A DNA stretch of 64,000 bases from Providencia rettgeri (GCF_013255915.1 NZ_CP053896.1:744001-808000); one strand, 5' to 3'. Positions 18,999 to 30,034 are shown, counted from the stretch's first letter. Notes: generated by a model not told the origin, from the sequence alone. Made by a program: numbers and translations.

Positions 18999-19952
18999 AT
19001 GACCGATAAACTAACCTCATTACGTAGTCTGACAACTGTTGTTGCTGATACTGGCGACATCGAAGCGATGAAGCTTTACAAACCACAAGACGCGACCACA
19101 AATCCCTCGCTGATCTTAAATGCTGCACAAATTCCTGAGTACCGTAAATTAATTGATGAAGCGGTAGAATGGGCTCGTAAGCAAAGCAATAATCGCGAGC
19201 AACAAATTGTTGATGCTTGTGACAAGCTGGCTGTTAATATCGGTCTGGAAATTCTGAAATTAGTTCCAGGTCGTATTTCTACTGAAGTTGATGCGCGCCT
19301 GTCTTATGATGAAGAAGCTTGTATTGCTAAAGCGCGTCACTTAATCAAAATGTATAACGATGCAGGCATCAGCAATGACCGTATTCTGATTAAACTGGCT
19401 TCAACTTGGCAGGGTATCCGTGCTGCAGAGAAACTGGAAAAAGAAGGCATTAACTGTAACCTGACTTTATTATTCTCTTTTGCTCAAGCGCGTGCTTGTG
19501 CGGAAGCGGGCGTATACCTGATTTCTCCATTTGTGGGCCGTATTCTTGACTGGTACAAAGCGAATACAGATAAGAAAGAATTCGCACCACATGAAGACCC
19601 AGGTGTGGTTTCTGTTACTGAAATCTACAACTACTACAAAGCTCACGGTTATAAAACTGTGGTTATGGGCGCAAGCTTCCGTAACGTGGGTGAAATCATT
19701 GAACTAGCAGGTTGTGACCGTTTAACTATCTCTCCAGGCTTATTAAAAGAGCTGTCTGAATCACAAGGTGAATTAGTACGTAAACTGACTGATACAGGTA
19801 AAACTAAAGAGCCAGGCGCTAAGTTGACTGAAGCAGAGTTCTATTGGCAGCACAACCAAGACCCAATGGCGGTTGATAAACTGTCTGACGGTATCCGTAA
19901 GTTTGCAGTAGACCAAGAAAAACTAGAAAAAATGATTGCAGACTTACTGTAA
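18999..19952 (+). CDS. talB: transaldolase B
   Basis: Pentose phosphate pathway enzyme that moves a dihydroxyacetone unit from sedoheptulose 7-phosphate to glyceraldehyde 3-phosphate. The start [20 protein letters not shown] gives 317 aa, equal to E. coli TalB. The Schiff-base lysine lies in [16 protein letters not shown] (near residue 132), and [20 protein letters not shown] and [10 protein letters not shown] are conserved. A longer reading from a TTG at 18963 would begin inside the ERIC remnant and is unlikely. A terminator follows 18 bp after the stop. Confidence 0.96.
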   Translation: MTDKLTSLRSLTTVVADTGDIEAMKLYKPQDATTNPSLILNAAQIPEYRKLIDEAVEWARKQSNNREQQIVDACDKLAVNIGLEILKLVPGRISTEVDARLSYDEEACIAKARHLIKMYNDAGISNDRILIKLASTWQGIRAAEKLEKEGINCNLTLLFSFAQARACAEAGVYLISPFVGRILDWYKANTDKKEFAPHEDPGVVSVTEIYNYYKAHGYKTVVMGASFRNVGEIIELAGCDRLTISPGLLKELSESQGELVRKLTDTGKTKEPGAKLTEAEFYWQHNQDPMAVDKLSDGIRKFAVDQEKLEKMIADLL

Positions 19953-19970
19953 TTTATTTCATTTTTCCTT

Positions 19971-19999
19971 AAAACCCAGCCTGTTGGTTGGGTTTTTTT
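19971..19999 (+). terminator. talB terminator
   Basis: AAAACCCAGCC pairs with GGTTGGGTTTT across a TGTT loop, with more T following. Confidence 0.85.
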
Positions 20000-20142
20000 A
20001 TGCCTATTTTTCATTGAGTTAGTTCTCAATTTCAAGATATAAAATCAAGGGCGCTTTATGCAATCGTTCATCATGGTATGATATTGCCCCTGTTTATTAT
20101 TAAGTGAACAGTTTTTGATTGAATAATTTCTTTGAGGTTTGT

Positions 20143-20724
20143 ATGGATGAATTGCGCATAGGTCTGGTTTCCGTTTCTGATCGTGCTTCGAGTGGTATTT
20201 ATGAAGACAAAGGCATTCCCGCATTAGAAGAGTGGTTAGCGAAAACGTTGACAACCCCTTTTCGTATCGAAACTCGCCTGATCCCTGATGAGCAAATCAT
20301 GATAGAGCAAACATTATGTGAGCTGGTGGATGAGTTTGCTTGCCATTTAGTCCTAACCACAGGCGGCACAGGACCTGCTCGCCGTGATGTCACGCCTGAT
20401 GCAACCCTTGCGATTGCAGACCGTGAAATGCCAGGTTTTGGCGAACAAATGCGCCAAATTAGCCTAAAGTTCGTCCCTACTGCGATACTGTCACGCCAAG
20501 TAGGGGTAATACGCAACCAGGCTTTGATTTTAAATTTACCTGGGCAGCCTAAAGCGATCGCGGAAACTCTGGAAGGTTTAAAAGACAAAGAAGGGAATGT
20601 GGTAGTTTCTGGTATTTTTGCCAGTGTTCCTTATTGTATTCAATTGCTTGACGGCCCATATGTAGAAACAGACCCTACGGTTGTGAAGGCATTTAGGCCT
20701 AAATCCGCAATTCGTCCTGAATAG
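20143..20724 (+). CDS. mog: molybdopterin adenylyltransferase
   Basis: Activates molybdopterin by adenylylation before molybdate insertion. The 193-aa protein (195 in E. coli) has the MoaB/Mog fold: RIGLVSVSDRASSGIYEDKG at the N-terminus, and LVLTTGGTGPARRDVTPDA with the GGTG loop and catalytic Asp. SVPYCIQLLDGPYVETD is typical of Mog rather than MoaB. The start at 20143 is preceded by GAGG at a good distance. Convergent with satP. Confidence 0.95.
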   Translation: MDELRIGLVSVSDRASSGIYEDKGIPALEEWLAKTLTTPFRIETRLIPDEQIMIEQTLCELVDEFACHLVLTTGGTGPARRDVTPDATLAIADREMPGFGEQMRQISLKFVPTAILSRQVGVIRNQALILNLPGQPKAIAETLEGLKDKEGNVVVSGIFASVPYCIQLLDGPYVETDPTVVKAFRPKSAIRPE

Positions 20725-20734
20725 TTTGCGATGT

Positions 20735-20762
20735 AATCAGGTGAGGCTTAGCTCACCTGATT
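20735..20762. terminator. bidirectional terminator between mog and satP
   Basis: AATCAGGTGAG (20735-20745) pairs with CTCACCTGATT (20752-20762) over a 6-nt loop between convergent genes. No long T-run on either side. Confidence 0.65.
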
Positions 20763-20802
20763 AATAATATTTAATGCATAAAATCACATACGTTAGTTAA
20801 AT

Positions 20803-21369
20803 TTAACCACGTTGGCCAATCGGTAATACCGTTTTGCCATATTGCTCATTTAATATTTCTGCGACCGCTAAATAAAATGCGCTAGCGCCACAGATAATTC
20901 CTTCAAAACCAGCAAATTTTAGTAATGCTGCATTTCCCGTAATATTGCCAATCGCTAATAAAGCGAATAATACAGTTAAGCTACCAAAGACAAATTGCAA
21001 AACAAAATTAGCTTTGAAGGTTCCTAAAAACATGAAAAAGGTAAAAATTCCCCAAATAGCGAGGAAAACACCTAAAAACTCAGGTGAAGTTGCTTCGGCT
21101 AATCCCATTGAAGGCAAAAATAATAACCCCACTAATGCAATCCAAAACATACCGTAAGAGGTAAATGCAGTTGCACCGAATGTATTGCCTTTTTTGTATT
21201 CAATCAGACCTGCAATAAATTGAGCAATACCACCATAAAAAATGCCCATACTTAAAATAACGGATGAAAGAGGGAAAAAACCTGCATTATGAATATTCAG
21301 CAGGATGGTTGTCATACCAAAGCCTAGTAAACCAAGTGGGCCTGGATTTGCAAGAGAGCTAGACTGCAT
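20803..21369 (-). CDS. satP: acetate/succinate:proton symporter
   Basis: Inner-membrane transporter of the GPR1/FUN34/YaaH family, for acetate and succinate uptake with protons in E. coli. The family signature NPGPLGLLGFGMTT is at the N-terminus, and six hydrophobic helices are visible through the 188 aa, the same length as E. coli SatP (YaaH). The start at 21369 has AGAGGTTAT upstream; a longer reading would add ten residues without a good ribosome site. Its position between mog and dnaK matches E. coli. Confidence 0.93.
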   Translation of the reverse strand: MQSSSLANPGPLGLLGFGMTTILLNIHNAGFFPLSSVILSMGIFYGGIAQFIAGLIEYKKGNTFGATAFTSYGMFWIALVGLLFLPSMGLAEATSPEFLGVFLAIWGIFTFFMFLGTFKANFVLQFVFGSLTVLFALLAIGNITGNAALLKFAGFEGIICGASAFYLAVAEILNEQYGKTVLPIGQRG

Positions 21370-21526
21370 ATAACCTCTGGTAAAATATAAAAAATTCAAA
21401 TAGATAAAAACAAAAAGGTTTTGCCAAAGTGACAGCGGCGGCGCATCATACGCAGTTTTAATTGTTTAAACCATGATCACAAGACAGGTTTTTTTGCAAT
21501 AAATGCAAATTTTTTTGATTCTCCCC

Positions 21527-21554
21527 CTTGATGAATGAATTTGTGACCCCATCT
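21527..21554 (+). promoter_or_regulatory. dnaK sigma-32 promoter, distal
   Basis: CTTGATG (21527-21533), 13 bp, CCCCATCT (21547-21554). This fits the heat-shock consensus (CTTGAAA, 11-16 bp, CCCCATNT) and resembles E. coli dnaK P1. Confidence 0.88.
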
Positions 21555-21626
21555 TAAAAGCATCAACTGATATCAATCCAAATTATTGCGTATTGAAAAA
21601 TAATTTAGGCTCAGAGTGAAAACTCC

Positions 21627-21654
21627 CTTGAAAATGAAATATTGAGCCTCATAT
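21627..21654 (+). promoter_or_regulatory. dnaK sigma-32 promoter, proximal
   Basis: CTTGAAA (21627-21633), 13 bp, CCTCATAT (21647-21654), 50 bp before the dnaK start. A second heat-shock promoter in tandem with the distal one. Confidence 0.85.
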
Positions 21655-21704
21655 AGATTGATATCGAAATCATAGTGAAAAGAATTCCTTTGGAGGCGTT
21701 TTAG

Positions 21705-23621
21705 ATGGGTAAAATTATTGGTATCGACTTGGGTACAACTAACTCATGCGTTGCAATTATGGATGGTACTACAGCTCGTGTTCTGGAGAACAGCGAAGGT
21801 GATAGAACTACTCCTTCCATCATTGCGTACACTCAAGATGGTGAAATTTTAGTTGGTCAGCCAGCGAAACGTCAGGCAGTGACTAACCCAGAAAATACTT
21901 TATTTGCAATTAAACGTTTGATTGGTCGTCGTTTCCAAGACGAAGAAGTTCAGCGCGACGTTTCTATCATGCCATATAAAATCATTGCGGCTGATAACGG
22001 CGATGCTTGGTTAGATGTGAAAGGCCAAAAAATGGCTCCACCACAAGTTTCAGCTGAAGTTCTGAAAAAAATGAAGAAAACAGCAGAAGACTATTTAGGT
22101 GAGCCAGTAACAGAAGCAGTTATTACTGTACCAGCTTACTTTAACGATGCTCAGCGTCAAGCGACTAAAGATGCTGGCCGTATTGCTGGTTTAGAAGTAA
22201 AACGTATCATTAACGAACCAACAGCAGCTGCATTAGCATACGGCTTAGACAGAGAAGTTGGTAACCGTACTATCGCGGTTTATGACTTAGGTGGTGGTAC
22301 ATTCGACTTATCAATCATCGAAATCGATGAAGTTGATGGCGAAAAAACGTATGAAGTTCTGGCTACCAATGGTGACACACACTTAGGTGGTGAAGACTTT
22401 GATACACGTTTAATCAACTACTTAGTTGAAGAATTTAAGAAAGAACAAGGTGTTGACCTGCGTAACGACCCGTTAGCAATGCAACGTCTGAAAGAAGCTG
22501 CAGAAAAAGCGAAAATTGAGCTGTCTTCTGCACAACAAACAGATGTTAACCTGCCGTATATTACAGCAGATGCAACAGGTCCTAAACACATGAATATCAA
22601 AGTGACTCGTGCGAAATTAGAGTCACTGGTAGAAGATTTAGTTAAGCGTTCTATGGAGCCAGTTAAAGTTGCTCTGCAAGACGCAGGCTTAAGCGTGAGC
22701 GAAATCAACGATGTTATCTTAGTTGGTGGTCAAACACGTATGCCAATGGTTCAAAAAGTTGTTGCTGATTTCTTTGGTAAAGAACCACGTAAAGACGTTA
22801 ACCCAGATGAAGCGGTTGCAATGGGTGCGGCAGTTCAAGGTGGTGTTTTAGCGGGTGATGTTAAAGACGTTCTGTTACTTGACGTAACTCCTCTGTCTTT
22901 AGGTATCGAAACCATGGGTGGCGTGATGACTTCGTTAATTGCGAAGAATACCACTATCCCAACTAAACATAGCCAAGTGTTCTCAACAGCTGAAGATAAC
23001 CAAGCAGCGGTAACTATCCATGTTCTGCAAGGTGAGCGTAAACGCGCAAGTGACAACAAATCACTGGGGCAGTTTAACTTAGATGGTATTCAACCTGCAC
23101 CACGTGGTATGCCACAAATCGAAGTGACTTTTGATATCGATGCGGATGGTATCTTGCATGTTTCTGCTAAAGATAAAAATAGTGGACGTGAGCAAAACAT
23201 CACCATTAAGGCTTCTTCAGGCCTGAATGATGAGGAAATCGAAAAAATGGTACGTGACGCAGAAGCAAACGCTGAAGCTGACCGTAAATTTGAAGAGCTA
23301 GTTCAGGTTCGTAACCAAGCTGACCAATTAGTTCACGGTACTCGTAAACAAATCGAAGAAGCCGGTGATAAATTACCAGCTGAAGATAAAGCGAATATCG
23401 AAAAAGCAACTTCTGAATTAGAAGCAGCAGCAAAAGGTGAAGACAAAGCGGATATTGAAGCGAAAATCCAAGCTTTAGTCACGGCATCTGCAAAACTTCT
23501 GGAAATCGCACAGCAACAAGCTCAAGCGGGCGGTGCAGCTGGCGCTGGCGCAGAAGCGAAAAAAGATGATGATGTTGTTGATGCTGAATTCGAAGAAGTT
23601 AACGACAAAGACAAAAAATAA
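21705..23621 (+). CDS. dnaK: Hsp70 chaperone DnaK
   Basis: Cytoplasmic ATP-dependent chaperone that works with DnaJ and GrpE in folding and in control of sigma-32. The ATPase domain opens with [19 protein letters not shown] and includes [17 protein letters not shown] and [12 protein letters not shown]. The substrate-binding domain starts after [19 protein letters not shown]. The lid ends in the acidic tail [17 protein letters not shown], the conserved C-terminal EEV-type motif. 638 aa, equal to E. coli. Two sigma-32 promoters lie upstream and dnaJ follows after 111 bp with a hairpin between. Confidence 0.98.
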   Translation: MGKIIGIDLGTTNSCVAIMDGTTARVLENSEGDRTTPSIIAYTQDGEILVGQPAKRQAVTNPENTLFAIKRLIGRRFQDEEVQRDVSIMPYKIIAADNGDAWLDVKGQKMAPPQVSAEVLKKMKKTAEDYLGEPVTEAVITVPAYFNDAQRQATKDAGRIAGLEVKRIINEPTAAALAYGLDREVGNRTIAVYDLGGGTFDLSIIEIDEVDGEKTYEVLATNGDTHLGGEDFDTRLINYLVEEFKKEQGVDLRNDPLAMQRLKEAAEKAKIELSSAQQTDVNLPYITADATGPKHMNIKVTRAKLESLVEDLVKRSMEPVKVALQDAGLSVSEINDVILVGGQTRMPMVQKVVADFFGKEPRKDVNPDEAVAMGAAVQGGVLAGDVKDVLLLDVTPLSLGIETMGGVMTSLIAKNTTIPTKHSQVFSTAEDNQAAVTIHVLQGERKRASDNKSLGQFNLDGIQPAPRGMPQIEVTFDIDADGILHVSAKDKNSGREQNITIKASSGLNDEEIEKMVRDAEANAEADRKFEELVQVRNQADQLVHGTRKQIEEAGDKLPAEDKANIEKATSELEAAAKGEDKADIEAKIQALVTASAKLLEIAQQQAQAGGAAGAGAEAKKDDDVVDAEFEEVNDKDKK

Positions 23622-23680
23622 TGCCCTTAGCGGGCGCAGTAGCTATAGCAAATGATAGTTAATGGTTACTGATACCGGAT

Positions 23681-23708
23681 ACGGGCGTCGAGGCAACTCT
23701 ACGCCCGT
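23681..23708 (+). other. dnaK-dnaJ intercistronic hairpin
   Basis: ACGGGCGT (23681-23688) pairs with ACGCCCGT (23701-23708). No T-run, so it is more likely an mRNA stability or partial attenuation element than a full terminator. Confidence 0.55.
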
Positions 23709-23732
23709 TCCGCATGTTAAGGGTAAAATTAA

Positions 23733-24866
23733 ATGGCAAAAAGAGATTTTTATGAGGTATTAGGCCTCGAAAGAAATGCATCGGATAAAGATATTAAGCG
23801 TGCTTATAAGCGCTTAGCGATGAAGCATCACCCTGACCGTAATCAGGGTGATAAAGGTTCAGAAGATAAATTTAAAGAGATCAAAGAAGCTTACGAAGTT
23901 CTTTCTGACGAGCAAAAACGTGCGGCTTATGACCAGTATGGTCATGCTGCGTTTGAGCAAGGTGGAATGGGCGGAGGCGGTGGCTTCGGTGGTGCGGACT
24001 TTAGTGATATCTTTGGTGACGTCTTCGGTGATATTTTTGGAGGCGGCCGCAGACAGCAGCGCCCAAGCCGTGGTTCTGATCTACAGTACAACATGGAACT
24101 GACTCTCGAAGAGGCTGTCCGTGGAGTGACCAAAGAAATCCGTATTCCAACCTTGGAAACCTGTGACGTTTGTCATGGTAATGGTGCGAAACCAGGAACT
24201 AGTGCGGATACGTGCTCAACCTGTCACGGTATGGGCCAAGTCCATATGCGCCAAGGCTTTTTCTCTGTACAACAGCCTTGTCCAACGTGTCATGGTCGCG
24301 GTAAAGTTATCAAAGATCCATGCAACAAATGTCATGGCCATGGCCGTGTTGAAAGATATAAAACACTGTCAGTTAAAATTCCAGCAGGTGTAGATACAGG
24401 TGACCGTGTTCGCTTGTCAGGAGAAGGTGAGGCCGGAGAAAACGGGGCACCAGCAGGAGATTTATTCGTTCAGGTTCATGTGTTGCCTCATAATATTTTT
24501 GAGCGTGATGGTAATAACCTGCACTGTGAGGTTCCAATTAACTTTGCTGATGCAGCACTGGGTGGCGAAATTGAAGTACCAACCCTTGATGGCCGTGTAA
24601 AACTGAAAATCCCAGCAGAAACCCAAACCGGTAAAATTTTCCGTATGAAAGGAAAAGGTGTGAAATCGGTACGTGGTGGTCTGCAAGGTGATTTAATGTG
24701 CCACATTGTTGTTGAAACCCCCGTTAAACTCAATGAGAAACAAAAAGAGTTGCTCAAAGAGTTTGGTGAATCATTAGGTGGAAAGAGCGGTGAGAAGAAC
24801 AGCCCGCGCTCTAAAAGCTTTTTAGATGGCGTTAAGAAATTCTTTGATGATTTAACTAATAAATAA
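23733..24866 (+). CDS. dnaJ: Hsp40 co-chaperone DnaJ
   Basis: Stimulates DnaK ATPase activity and delivers substrates. The J-domain has the HPD motif in [14 protein letters not shown] (near residue 33). A Gly/Phe-rich linker follows ([16 protein letters not shown]), then four zinc-binding CxxCxGxG repeats ([32 protein letters not shown]), and the C-terminal substrate domains. 377 aa, as in E. coli (376). Ends at a bidirectional terminator. Confidence 0.97.
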   Translation: MAKRDFYEVLGLERNASDKDIKRAYKRLAMKHHPDRNQGDKGSEDKFKEIKEAYEVLSDEQKRAAYDQYGHAAFEQGGMGGGGGFGGADFSDIFGDVFGDIFGGGRRQQRPSRGSDLQYNMELTLEEAVRGVTKEIRIPTLETCDVCHGNGAKPGTSADTCSTCHGMGQVHMRQGFFSVQQPCPTCHGRGKVIKDPCNKCHGHGRVERYKTLSVKIPAGVDTGDRVRLSGEGEAGENGAPAGDLFVQVHVLPHNIFERDGNNLHCEVPINFADAALGGEIEVPTLDGRVKLKIPAETQTGKIFRMKGKGVKSVRGGLQGDLMCHIVVETPVKLNEKQKELLKEFGESLGGKSGEKNSPRSKSFLDGVKKFFDDLTNK

Positions 24867-24890
24867 TTAGTTAATAATTGGAAAAGCTAG

Positions 24891-24930
24891 AATGGCTGAC
24901 TGAGCATATTGCCAAGTCAGCCATTTTTTT
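24891..24930. terminator. bidirectional terminator after dnaJ
   Basis: AATGGCTGACT (24891-24901) pairs with AGTCAGCCATT (24915-24925), followed by T on the plus strand; it separates two convergent genes. Confidence 0.85.
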
Positions 24931-24933
24931 ATC

Positions 24934-26334
24934 TTATTTTACGACTTCACCACTAGCAACCACAGTTTCGCGGACTTTACTGGCAAAATCTTGAGCTTCT
25001 TTGATAATTGTATTTTCATCAGCAGTCAGTATTTTACGGTCTTGCATCAATACCTTGCCATCAACAATAGTATGGCGAACATTGGCTCCATTTGCGCCAT
25101 AGACTAATGCGGCATAGGGGCTATACATAGGAACCATATTTGGTGATTTGGTATCAATAACAATGATATCAGCTAATTTCCCTGCTTCGAGAGAGCCGAG
25201 TTTGTCTTCCATATGTAATACCCGCGCAGAGCCCATGGTCGCCATCTCAACAACAGTGATTGGTGGCATCGCTGCTCTATCTTTATTGGCTAGTTTGTGA
25301 ATTTTACCGACTAAATTTAGCTCATTTAACGTCGTTAGCGTATTACTCGACATTGGTCCATCCGTTCCCAAACCAACGCGGATCCCCTTTTCCAGCATGG
25401 TTGTCACAGGGGCAACACCTTTAGCAGACTTAGTATTCGCACTGATATTATGCGCAACGCCGACATCATACTGCTTGAGTAGATCCATATCCTTTTCATC
25501 AACCATAATGGCGTGCGCTGCAATAACTTTATTATTCAGTGCGCCAATGTCAGCCATATATTGTACAGGGCTTTTCCCTCCTGTACGTTTGGCTATTTCT
25601 TCTTGTTCACGGTCAGTTTCCGCCAGATGGATCATTACTGGAACATTAAGTTCTTGAGATAATTTTGCTATTTTCTGTAAATGCTCTGTTGTATTGGTAT
25701 AAGGCGCATGAGGCGCAAAAGCAGGGGTGATACGTGGGTGATCTTTGTATTGATTGATAAAGTTGACTGCATAATCGATACCTTCATCTGCATTTTTTGC
25801 ATCAGCGACGGGAAATTGAATCACTGATTCCCCAAGAACCGCTCTTAGTCCAATTTTATCAACGGTTTTAGCCACTTCATCTTCAAAGTAATACATATCA
25901 ACGTAAGTTGTGACGCCACCTTTAATCATTTCAATATTCGCAAGGTTGGCCCCAACTCGTACCATTTCACGGGAAACCATTTTATTTTCTAATGGGAAAA
26001 TATAACGGTGTAAACGGTCTGGCACATCATCGGCTAAGGAACGAAACACGGTCATAGATGCATGTGTGTGAGTGTTAATTAGCCCTGGCATGACAATATC
26101 GCCATTAACATTCAGGACATTAGGTGCTTGATAATTTTGAGCAAGTTCAGGGCCACCAACCGCAATAATTTTATTGCCTTTGATGACAACCGTGCCATGG
26201 TCAATAACCTGTTTTTTAGCATCCATTGTTAAGATGGTTCCATCTACGATTATGGTGTCCGCGGGGATAGCTGAAAAACTAGGAAAAGAAGCACTAATAA
26301 TGGAAATAGCCAGTAAAGATTTTAAAAGCGACAT
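24934..26334 (-). CDS. exported amidohydrolase, TRZ/ATZ (deaminase-like) family
   Basis: A metal-dependent amidohydrolase close to 5-methylthioadenosine/S-adenosylhomocysteine deaminases and chlorohydrolases. Unlike most of that group it carries a signal peptide (MSLLKSLLAISIISASFPSFSA), so it should act in the periplasm. Metal and catalytic residues appear in GLINTHTHASMTVF, FAPHAPYTNT, VMIHLAETDREQEE, IAAHAIMVDEKD and GLGTDGPMSSNTLT. 466 aa from the ATG at 26334, with GAGG upstream. Encoded alone next to an EamA permease. The substrate cannot be told from sequence; an exported nucleoside or N-heterocycle deaminase is my best guess. Confidence 0.8.
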   Translation of the reverse strand: MSLLKSLLAISIISASFPSFSAIPADTIIVDGTILTMDAKKQVIDHGTVVIKGNKIIAVGGPELAQNYQAPNVLNVNGDIVMPGLINTHTHASMTVFRSLADDVPDRLHRYIFPLENKMVSREMVRVGANLANIEMIKGGVTTYVDMYYFEDEVAKTVDKIGLRAVLGESVIQFPVADAKNADEGIDYAVNFINQYKDHPRITPAFAPHAPYTNTTEHLQKIAKLSQELNVPVMIHLAETDREQEEIAKRTGGKSPVQYMADIGALNNKVIAAHAIMVDEKDMDLLKQYDVGVAHNISANTKSAKGVAPVTTMLEKGIRVGLGTDGPMSSNTLTTLNELNLVGKIHKLANKDRAAMPPITVVEMATMGSARVLHMEDKLGSLEAGKLADIIVIDTKSPNMVPMYSPYAALVYGANGANVRHTIVDGKVLMQDRKILTADENTIIKEAQDFASKVRETVVASGEVVK

Positions 26335-26455
26335 TTTGGCCTCATATCTGGTGAGAAAATATAACAATTATGGGTAAATAAAAAGCAATAATACGATTTT
26401 GAATAAAGCTAAATTAGTTGCTTGATAACCAAACATTCAAATAATAACAATTTTA

Positions 26456-27304
26456 TTAATGACTTAATTTTGCTAATAAAACACCAAAAACAATAACAAC
26501 ACAGGCAATGACTCGCATGACGTTGAATTTTTCTTTAAGAAAAGCAATGGATAAAAACATGGCAAATAGTACGCTAGTTTCTCTAACTGCGGCGACCATG
26601 ACAATCGGTGCTTGGCTCATCGCCCATATGGCAATGCCATAGCTAATGAGTTGCATTAACCCACCTAGCAACCCTGAACGCCAGTATTGTTGAATTCCAA
26701 CAAGTAAGGCACCACGATATTTGATAAGGCCAGGTACAGCTAACACAATCCCATTTAAAAGAAACAACCAAAGTGTGTACACGACAGGGTCTTCACTTGC
26801 TCTGGCACCATAGCCATCGGATAGGGTATAGCAAGCCGTAAAGAAGGCGGTTGATAAGGCAAAAACTAGTGCTTTTCCCTTAATATTCAATGTGAATTTT
26901 TTACCCGCAAAAGCAATGAGCACTACGCCACTAATAATGCACAAAACACCAATAAGACCCATTAGAGGAATGAGCTCGTTAAATAGCAAAGCACCTAGTA
27001 CTGCTGTCATTAATGGCGCAGAACCACGTGATATTGGGTAAATTTGGCTTAAATCGCCATGTGTATAAGCCTGACTTAAAAAATAGGTATAGCCAATATG
27101 AAACAGTACCGATAACGCTAACCAATGGATAGCTTCTGGTGATGGTAGGCCTAACCAAAGTATTGCTGGTATCGCTAAGGCGCCAGAAAAAACAGAAATC
27201 ATGACTAGGCCGAAAAAACGGTCATTACCAAATTTAACTATAGCGTTCCAGCTTGCATGGCAAAAAGCTGCAAACAGCACAGAAAGTAATACGTAAGTTG
27301 TCAT
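26456..27304 (-). CDS. EamA/DMT-family transporter
   Basis: Inner-membrane protein of 282 aa with about ten hydrophobic helices in two repeated halves, as in the drug/metabolite transporter superfamily. The helix LSQIYPISRGSAPLMTAVLG with its P-x-x-R-G segment and the late RETSVLFAMFLSIAFLKEKF match the EamA domain. Substrate unknown; relatives export amino acids or metabolites. Same strand as the amidohydrolase but separated by 121 bp; cotranscription is possible. Confidence 0.8.
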   Translation of the reverse strand: MTTYVLLSVLFAAFCHASWNAIVKFGNDRFFGLVMISVFSGALAIPAILWLGLPSPEAIHWLALSVLFHIGYTYFLSQAYTHGDLSQIYPISRGSAPLMTAVLGALLFNELIPLMGLIGVLCIISGVVLIAFAGKKFTLNIKGKALVFALSTAFFTACYTLSDGYGARASEDPVVYTLWLFLLNGIVLAVPGLIKYRGALLVGIQQYWRSGLLGGLMQLISYGIAIWAMSQAPIVMVAAVRETSVLFAMFLSIAFLKEKFNVMRVIACVVIVFGVLLAKLSH

Positions 27305-27693
27305 CGTTAAATTGTAATCATTAGTATTTTATTAGCAATCTAAACACATTGTTTTGCGAAACGTTTGGCAAATATTTTGTAAATAGTCTTCCATATTTAT
27401 CGTTTTTACAAAAGGTATCGAAGAAAGAAACAGGCAAGTTTTTCTTGTGCAAATAAAAGGGATAAATTTTGATGTACTAGAAAAGTTGAATTTATAAAGT
27501 CTGTTTATCACAAAATTTATTATTTGTTTTTATAAAAGTTGTCTATAGTAAAATTAACGTTTTTTTCTCATTTGCCGTGGTCTCTAACCCAAATAAGTCG
27601 GTAATTCCGAGTGTTAAGCGATAAATAAACGATTTTTTACGAATTAATAATTAGCATAGTATTAACATTCAAAAAAACATTGGGGTTAACTAT
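27305..27693. other. intergenic region upstream of nhaA
   Basis: AT-rich, no gene seen. It should hold the nhaA promoter and NhaR sites, but I cannot assign them by eye. Confidence 0.4.
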
Positions 27694-28869
27694 ATGACAG
27701 CAATTATTCGTAAATTTTTAAGGTTAGAAGCAGCAGGGGGCTTACTTCTGATTATTGCTGCCATAGTCGCTTTAATAATGGCTAACTCACCATTACAAGG
27801 GGCTTATCAGCAATTTTTAGATATTCCTGTATCCATTAAAATATCAGAGTTTGGTTTAGATAAGCCGCTGATATTATGGATTAATGACTTCCTAATGGCG
27901 ATTTTCTTTTTGGTGGTCGGCCTTGAAGTAAAGCGCGAATTATTAGAAGGATCCCTTGCAGGACGTGATAAAGCGATATTTCCAGCAATCGCAGCTTTAG
28001 GAGGGATGATTGCCCCAGCATTAATTTACTTATTATTTAATGGTGGAGATGCAGTTACCCAGCAAGGTTGGGCAATACCTGCCGCTACAGACATTGCTTT
28101 CGCGCTAGGTGTGATGGCCTTATTAGGTAAGCGAGTACCAACAGAACTTAAGGTGTTCTTATTAGCATTAGCTATTATTGATGACCTTGGTGTTATCGTG
28201 ATTATTGCCTTTTTCTATACAAGTTCTGTTTCCTTGGTTGCATTGGGGTTGTCAGCACTGTGCATTGCCATTCTCTGTATGATGAATTGGCGTAGAGTAG
28301 AGAATACAGCGGCTTACTTAGTTATTGGGTTAATATTATGGGTGTGTATTTTGAAATCTGGAGTGCATGCCACATTAGCAGGGGTCATTGTTGGCTTCTT
28401 GATCCCTTTACATGGTACTAACCAGACCAAACCTTCAGAAGAATTGGAACACGTTTTACATCCATGGGTTGTTTACTTAATTCTACCTATTTTTGCGTTT
28501 GCTAATTCGGGTGTGCAACTTCAAGGTGTGACTTTTGAAGGTTTGTTGAGCCCACTGCCATTAGGAGTCGCTGCGGGGCTAATTTTGGGTAAGCCAATTG
28601 GGATTTTTCTGTTTAGTTGGATTTCGGTAAAACTTGGGTTTGCAAAATTGCCAGAGTCGATTAACTTAAAACAAGTTTTTGCCGTTTCTGTACTGTGTGG
28701 GATCGGTTTTACTATGTCTATTTTTATAACCGGCCTCGCATTTGATGGGTTGGATGAGGTGTATAGTACCTATTCACGTCTAGGAATCTTGATTGGTTCT
28801 ACGTTAGCTGCATTTTTAGGTTACTTTATGTTAAGAGTAGTGTTACCGAAACAAAAAGAACTAACCTAG
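27694..28869 (+). CDS. nhaA: Na+/H+ antiporter NhaA
   Basis: Inner-membrane antiporter that expels sodium or lithium in exchange for two protons, important at alkaline pH. 391 aa (388 in E. coli) with about twelve helices. The ion-binding aspartates are visible as [14 protein letters not shown] and [16 protein letters not shown], matching Asp133 and Asp163/164 of E. coli. [14 protein letters not shown] is also conserved. The regulator nhaR follows in the same direction, as in E. coli. Confidence 0.97.
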   Translation: MTAIIRKFLRLEAAGGLLLIIAAIVALIMANSPLQGAYQQFLDIPVSIKISEFGLDKPLILWINDFLMAIFFLVVGLEVKRELLEGSLAGRDKAIFPAIAALGGMIAPALIYLLFNGGDAVTQQGWAIPAATDIAFALGVMALLGKRVPTELKVFLLALAIIDDLGVIVIIAFFYTSSVSLVALGLSALCIAILCMMNWRRVENTAAYLVIGLILWVCILKSGVHATLAGVIVGFLIPLHGTNQTKPSEELEHVLHPWVVYLILPIFAFANSGVQLQGVTFEGLLSPLPLGVAAGLILGKPIGIFLFSWISVKLGFAKLPESINLKQVFAVSVLCGIGFTMSIFITGLAFDGLDEVYSTYSRLGILIGSTLAAFLGYFMLRVVLPKQKELT

Positions 28870-28932
28870 TACAAGTTTATTGTGTAATTTTGCAAATTAT
28901 TAGTAAGAATTTCCGAACTAATAATCTATGAT

Positions 28933-28966
28933 ATACCGTAGTGTGTTTTTTAATACACTACGGTAT
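28933..28966. terminator. hairpin between nhaA and nhaR
   Basis: ATACCGTAGTGT (28933-28944) pairs with ACACTACGGTAT (28955-28966), then TCATTTT. Probably ends or attenuates the nhaA transcript. Confidence 0.6.
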
Positions 28967-29058
28967 TCATTTTAAAGGCTCTGAAAAGTATGAGCTGCGG
29001 GTAAATGTGTATGGTCAATAGCGGTTACATAGCTAGTGACGGTACCGAAGGAATCGAT

Positions 29059-29979
29059 ATGCGGGTTTCACATCTTAATTTTAACCATCTTTACTACTTC
29101 TGGCATGTATGTAAAGAAGGCTCTGTCGTCGGAGCAGCAGAAGCGCTTTACCTGACTCCTCAGACAATTACAGGGCAAATAAAAGCATTGGAAGAGCGAT
29201 TAGGTGGAAAGTTATTCAAAAGGCAGGGGCGAGGTTTGGTGCCATCTGAGCTTGGGCAATTAATTTTTCGCTATGCAGATAAAATGTTCATGCTTAGCCA
29301 AGAAATGCTAGATATCGTCAATTACAGCCGTGAATCTAATTTATTGTTTGATGTTGGGGTCGCAGACACGCTCTCAAAACAGCTAGTTAGTAAAATATTA
29401 GAGACTACGGTTGTTGAGCATGAACAAATTCATTTACGTTGTTTTGAATCAACGCATGAATTACTATTAGAACAGCTTAGCCAACATAAATTAGATATGA
29501 TTTTGTCTGACTGCCCTGTGGACTCATCACAACAAGAAGGCTTGTTCTCGGTGAAGTTGGGCGAGTGCAATATGAGTTTCTTTTGTCGTCAGCCGATCCC
29601 TAAAAAGCCATTTCCTGAATGTTTAGAGGAACGTCGCTTATTGATTCCAGGGCGGCGATATTTGTTAGGTAGGCATATCTTAGCTTGGATACGAAATAAA
29701 AACCTGCAAGTAGAAGTGTTAGGTGAGTTTGATGACGCAGCGCTTATGAAAGCATTTGGCATGCATTATAACGCGATTTTTGTTGCTCCATCGCAGTATA
29801 CACCTGACCTTTTAGGTGGCGAAGATATTGTAGAGTTAGGCCGTTTAGAGAGCGTAAAAGAAGAGTACTACGTTATTTTTGCAGAAAGAATGATCCAGCA
29901 CCCAGCCGTGCAGCGAGTGTGTAATAAAGATTTCTCAGATTTATTTTCAGTTCCGCTTGATAGCTTAGATAAAAAATAG
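29059..29979 (+). CDS. nhaR: LysR-type activator of nhaA
   Basis: Transcriptional activator that responds to sodium and induces nhaA in E. coli. The N-terminal helix-turn-helix is clear: [20 protein letters not shown] then [20 protein letters not shown]. The LysR effector domain follows. I place the start at the ATG at 29059 ([10 protein letters not shown], 306 aa), with AAGGA upstream and alignment with the E. coli start; the ATG at 29011 and the start at 29005 would add up to 18 non-conserved residues. E. coli NhaR is 301 aa. Confidence 0.93.
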   Translation: MRVSHLNFNHLYYFWHVCKEGSVVGAAEALYLTPQTITGQIKALEERLGGKLFKRQGRGLVPSELGQLIFRYADKMFMLSQEMLDIVNYSRESNLLFDVGVADTLSKQLVSKILETTVVEHEQIHLRCFESTHELLLEQLSQHKLDMILSDCPVDSSQQEGLFSVKLGECNMSFFCRQPIPKKPFPECLEERRLLIPGRRYLLGRHILAWIRNKNLQVEVLGEFDDAALMKAFGMHYNAIFVAPSQYTPDLLGGEDIVELGRLESVKEEYYVIFAERMIQHPAVQRVCNKDFSDLFSVPLDSLDKK

Positions 29980-29990
29980 TAACAAATAAA

Positions 29991-30014
29991 AAACCGGCAT
30001 AAGCCGGTTTTTTT
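29991..30014. terminator. bidirectional terminator between nhaR and rpsT
   Basis: AAACCGGC (29991-29998) pairs with GCCGGTTT (30003-30010), flanked by A-rich sequence on the left and T on the right. Serves both convergent genes. Confidence 0.87.
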
Positions 30015-30034
30015 AAGCTAATCAAGAAGCAAAA

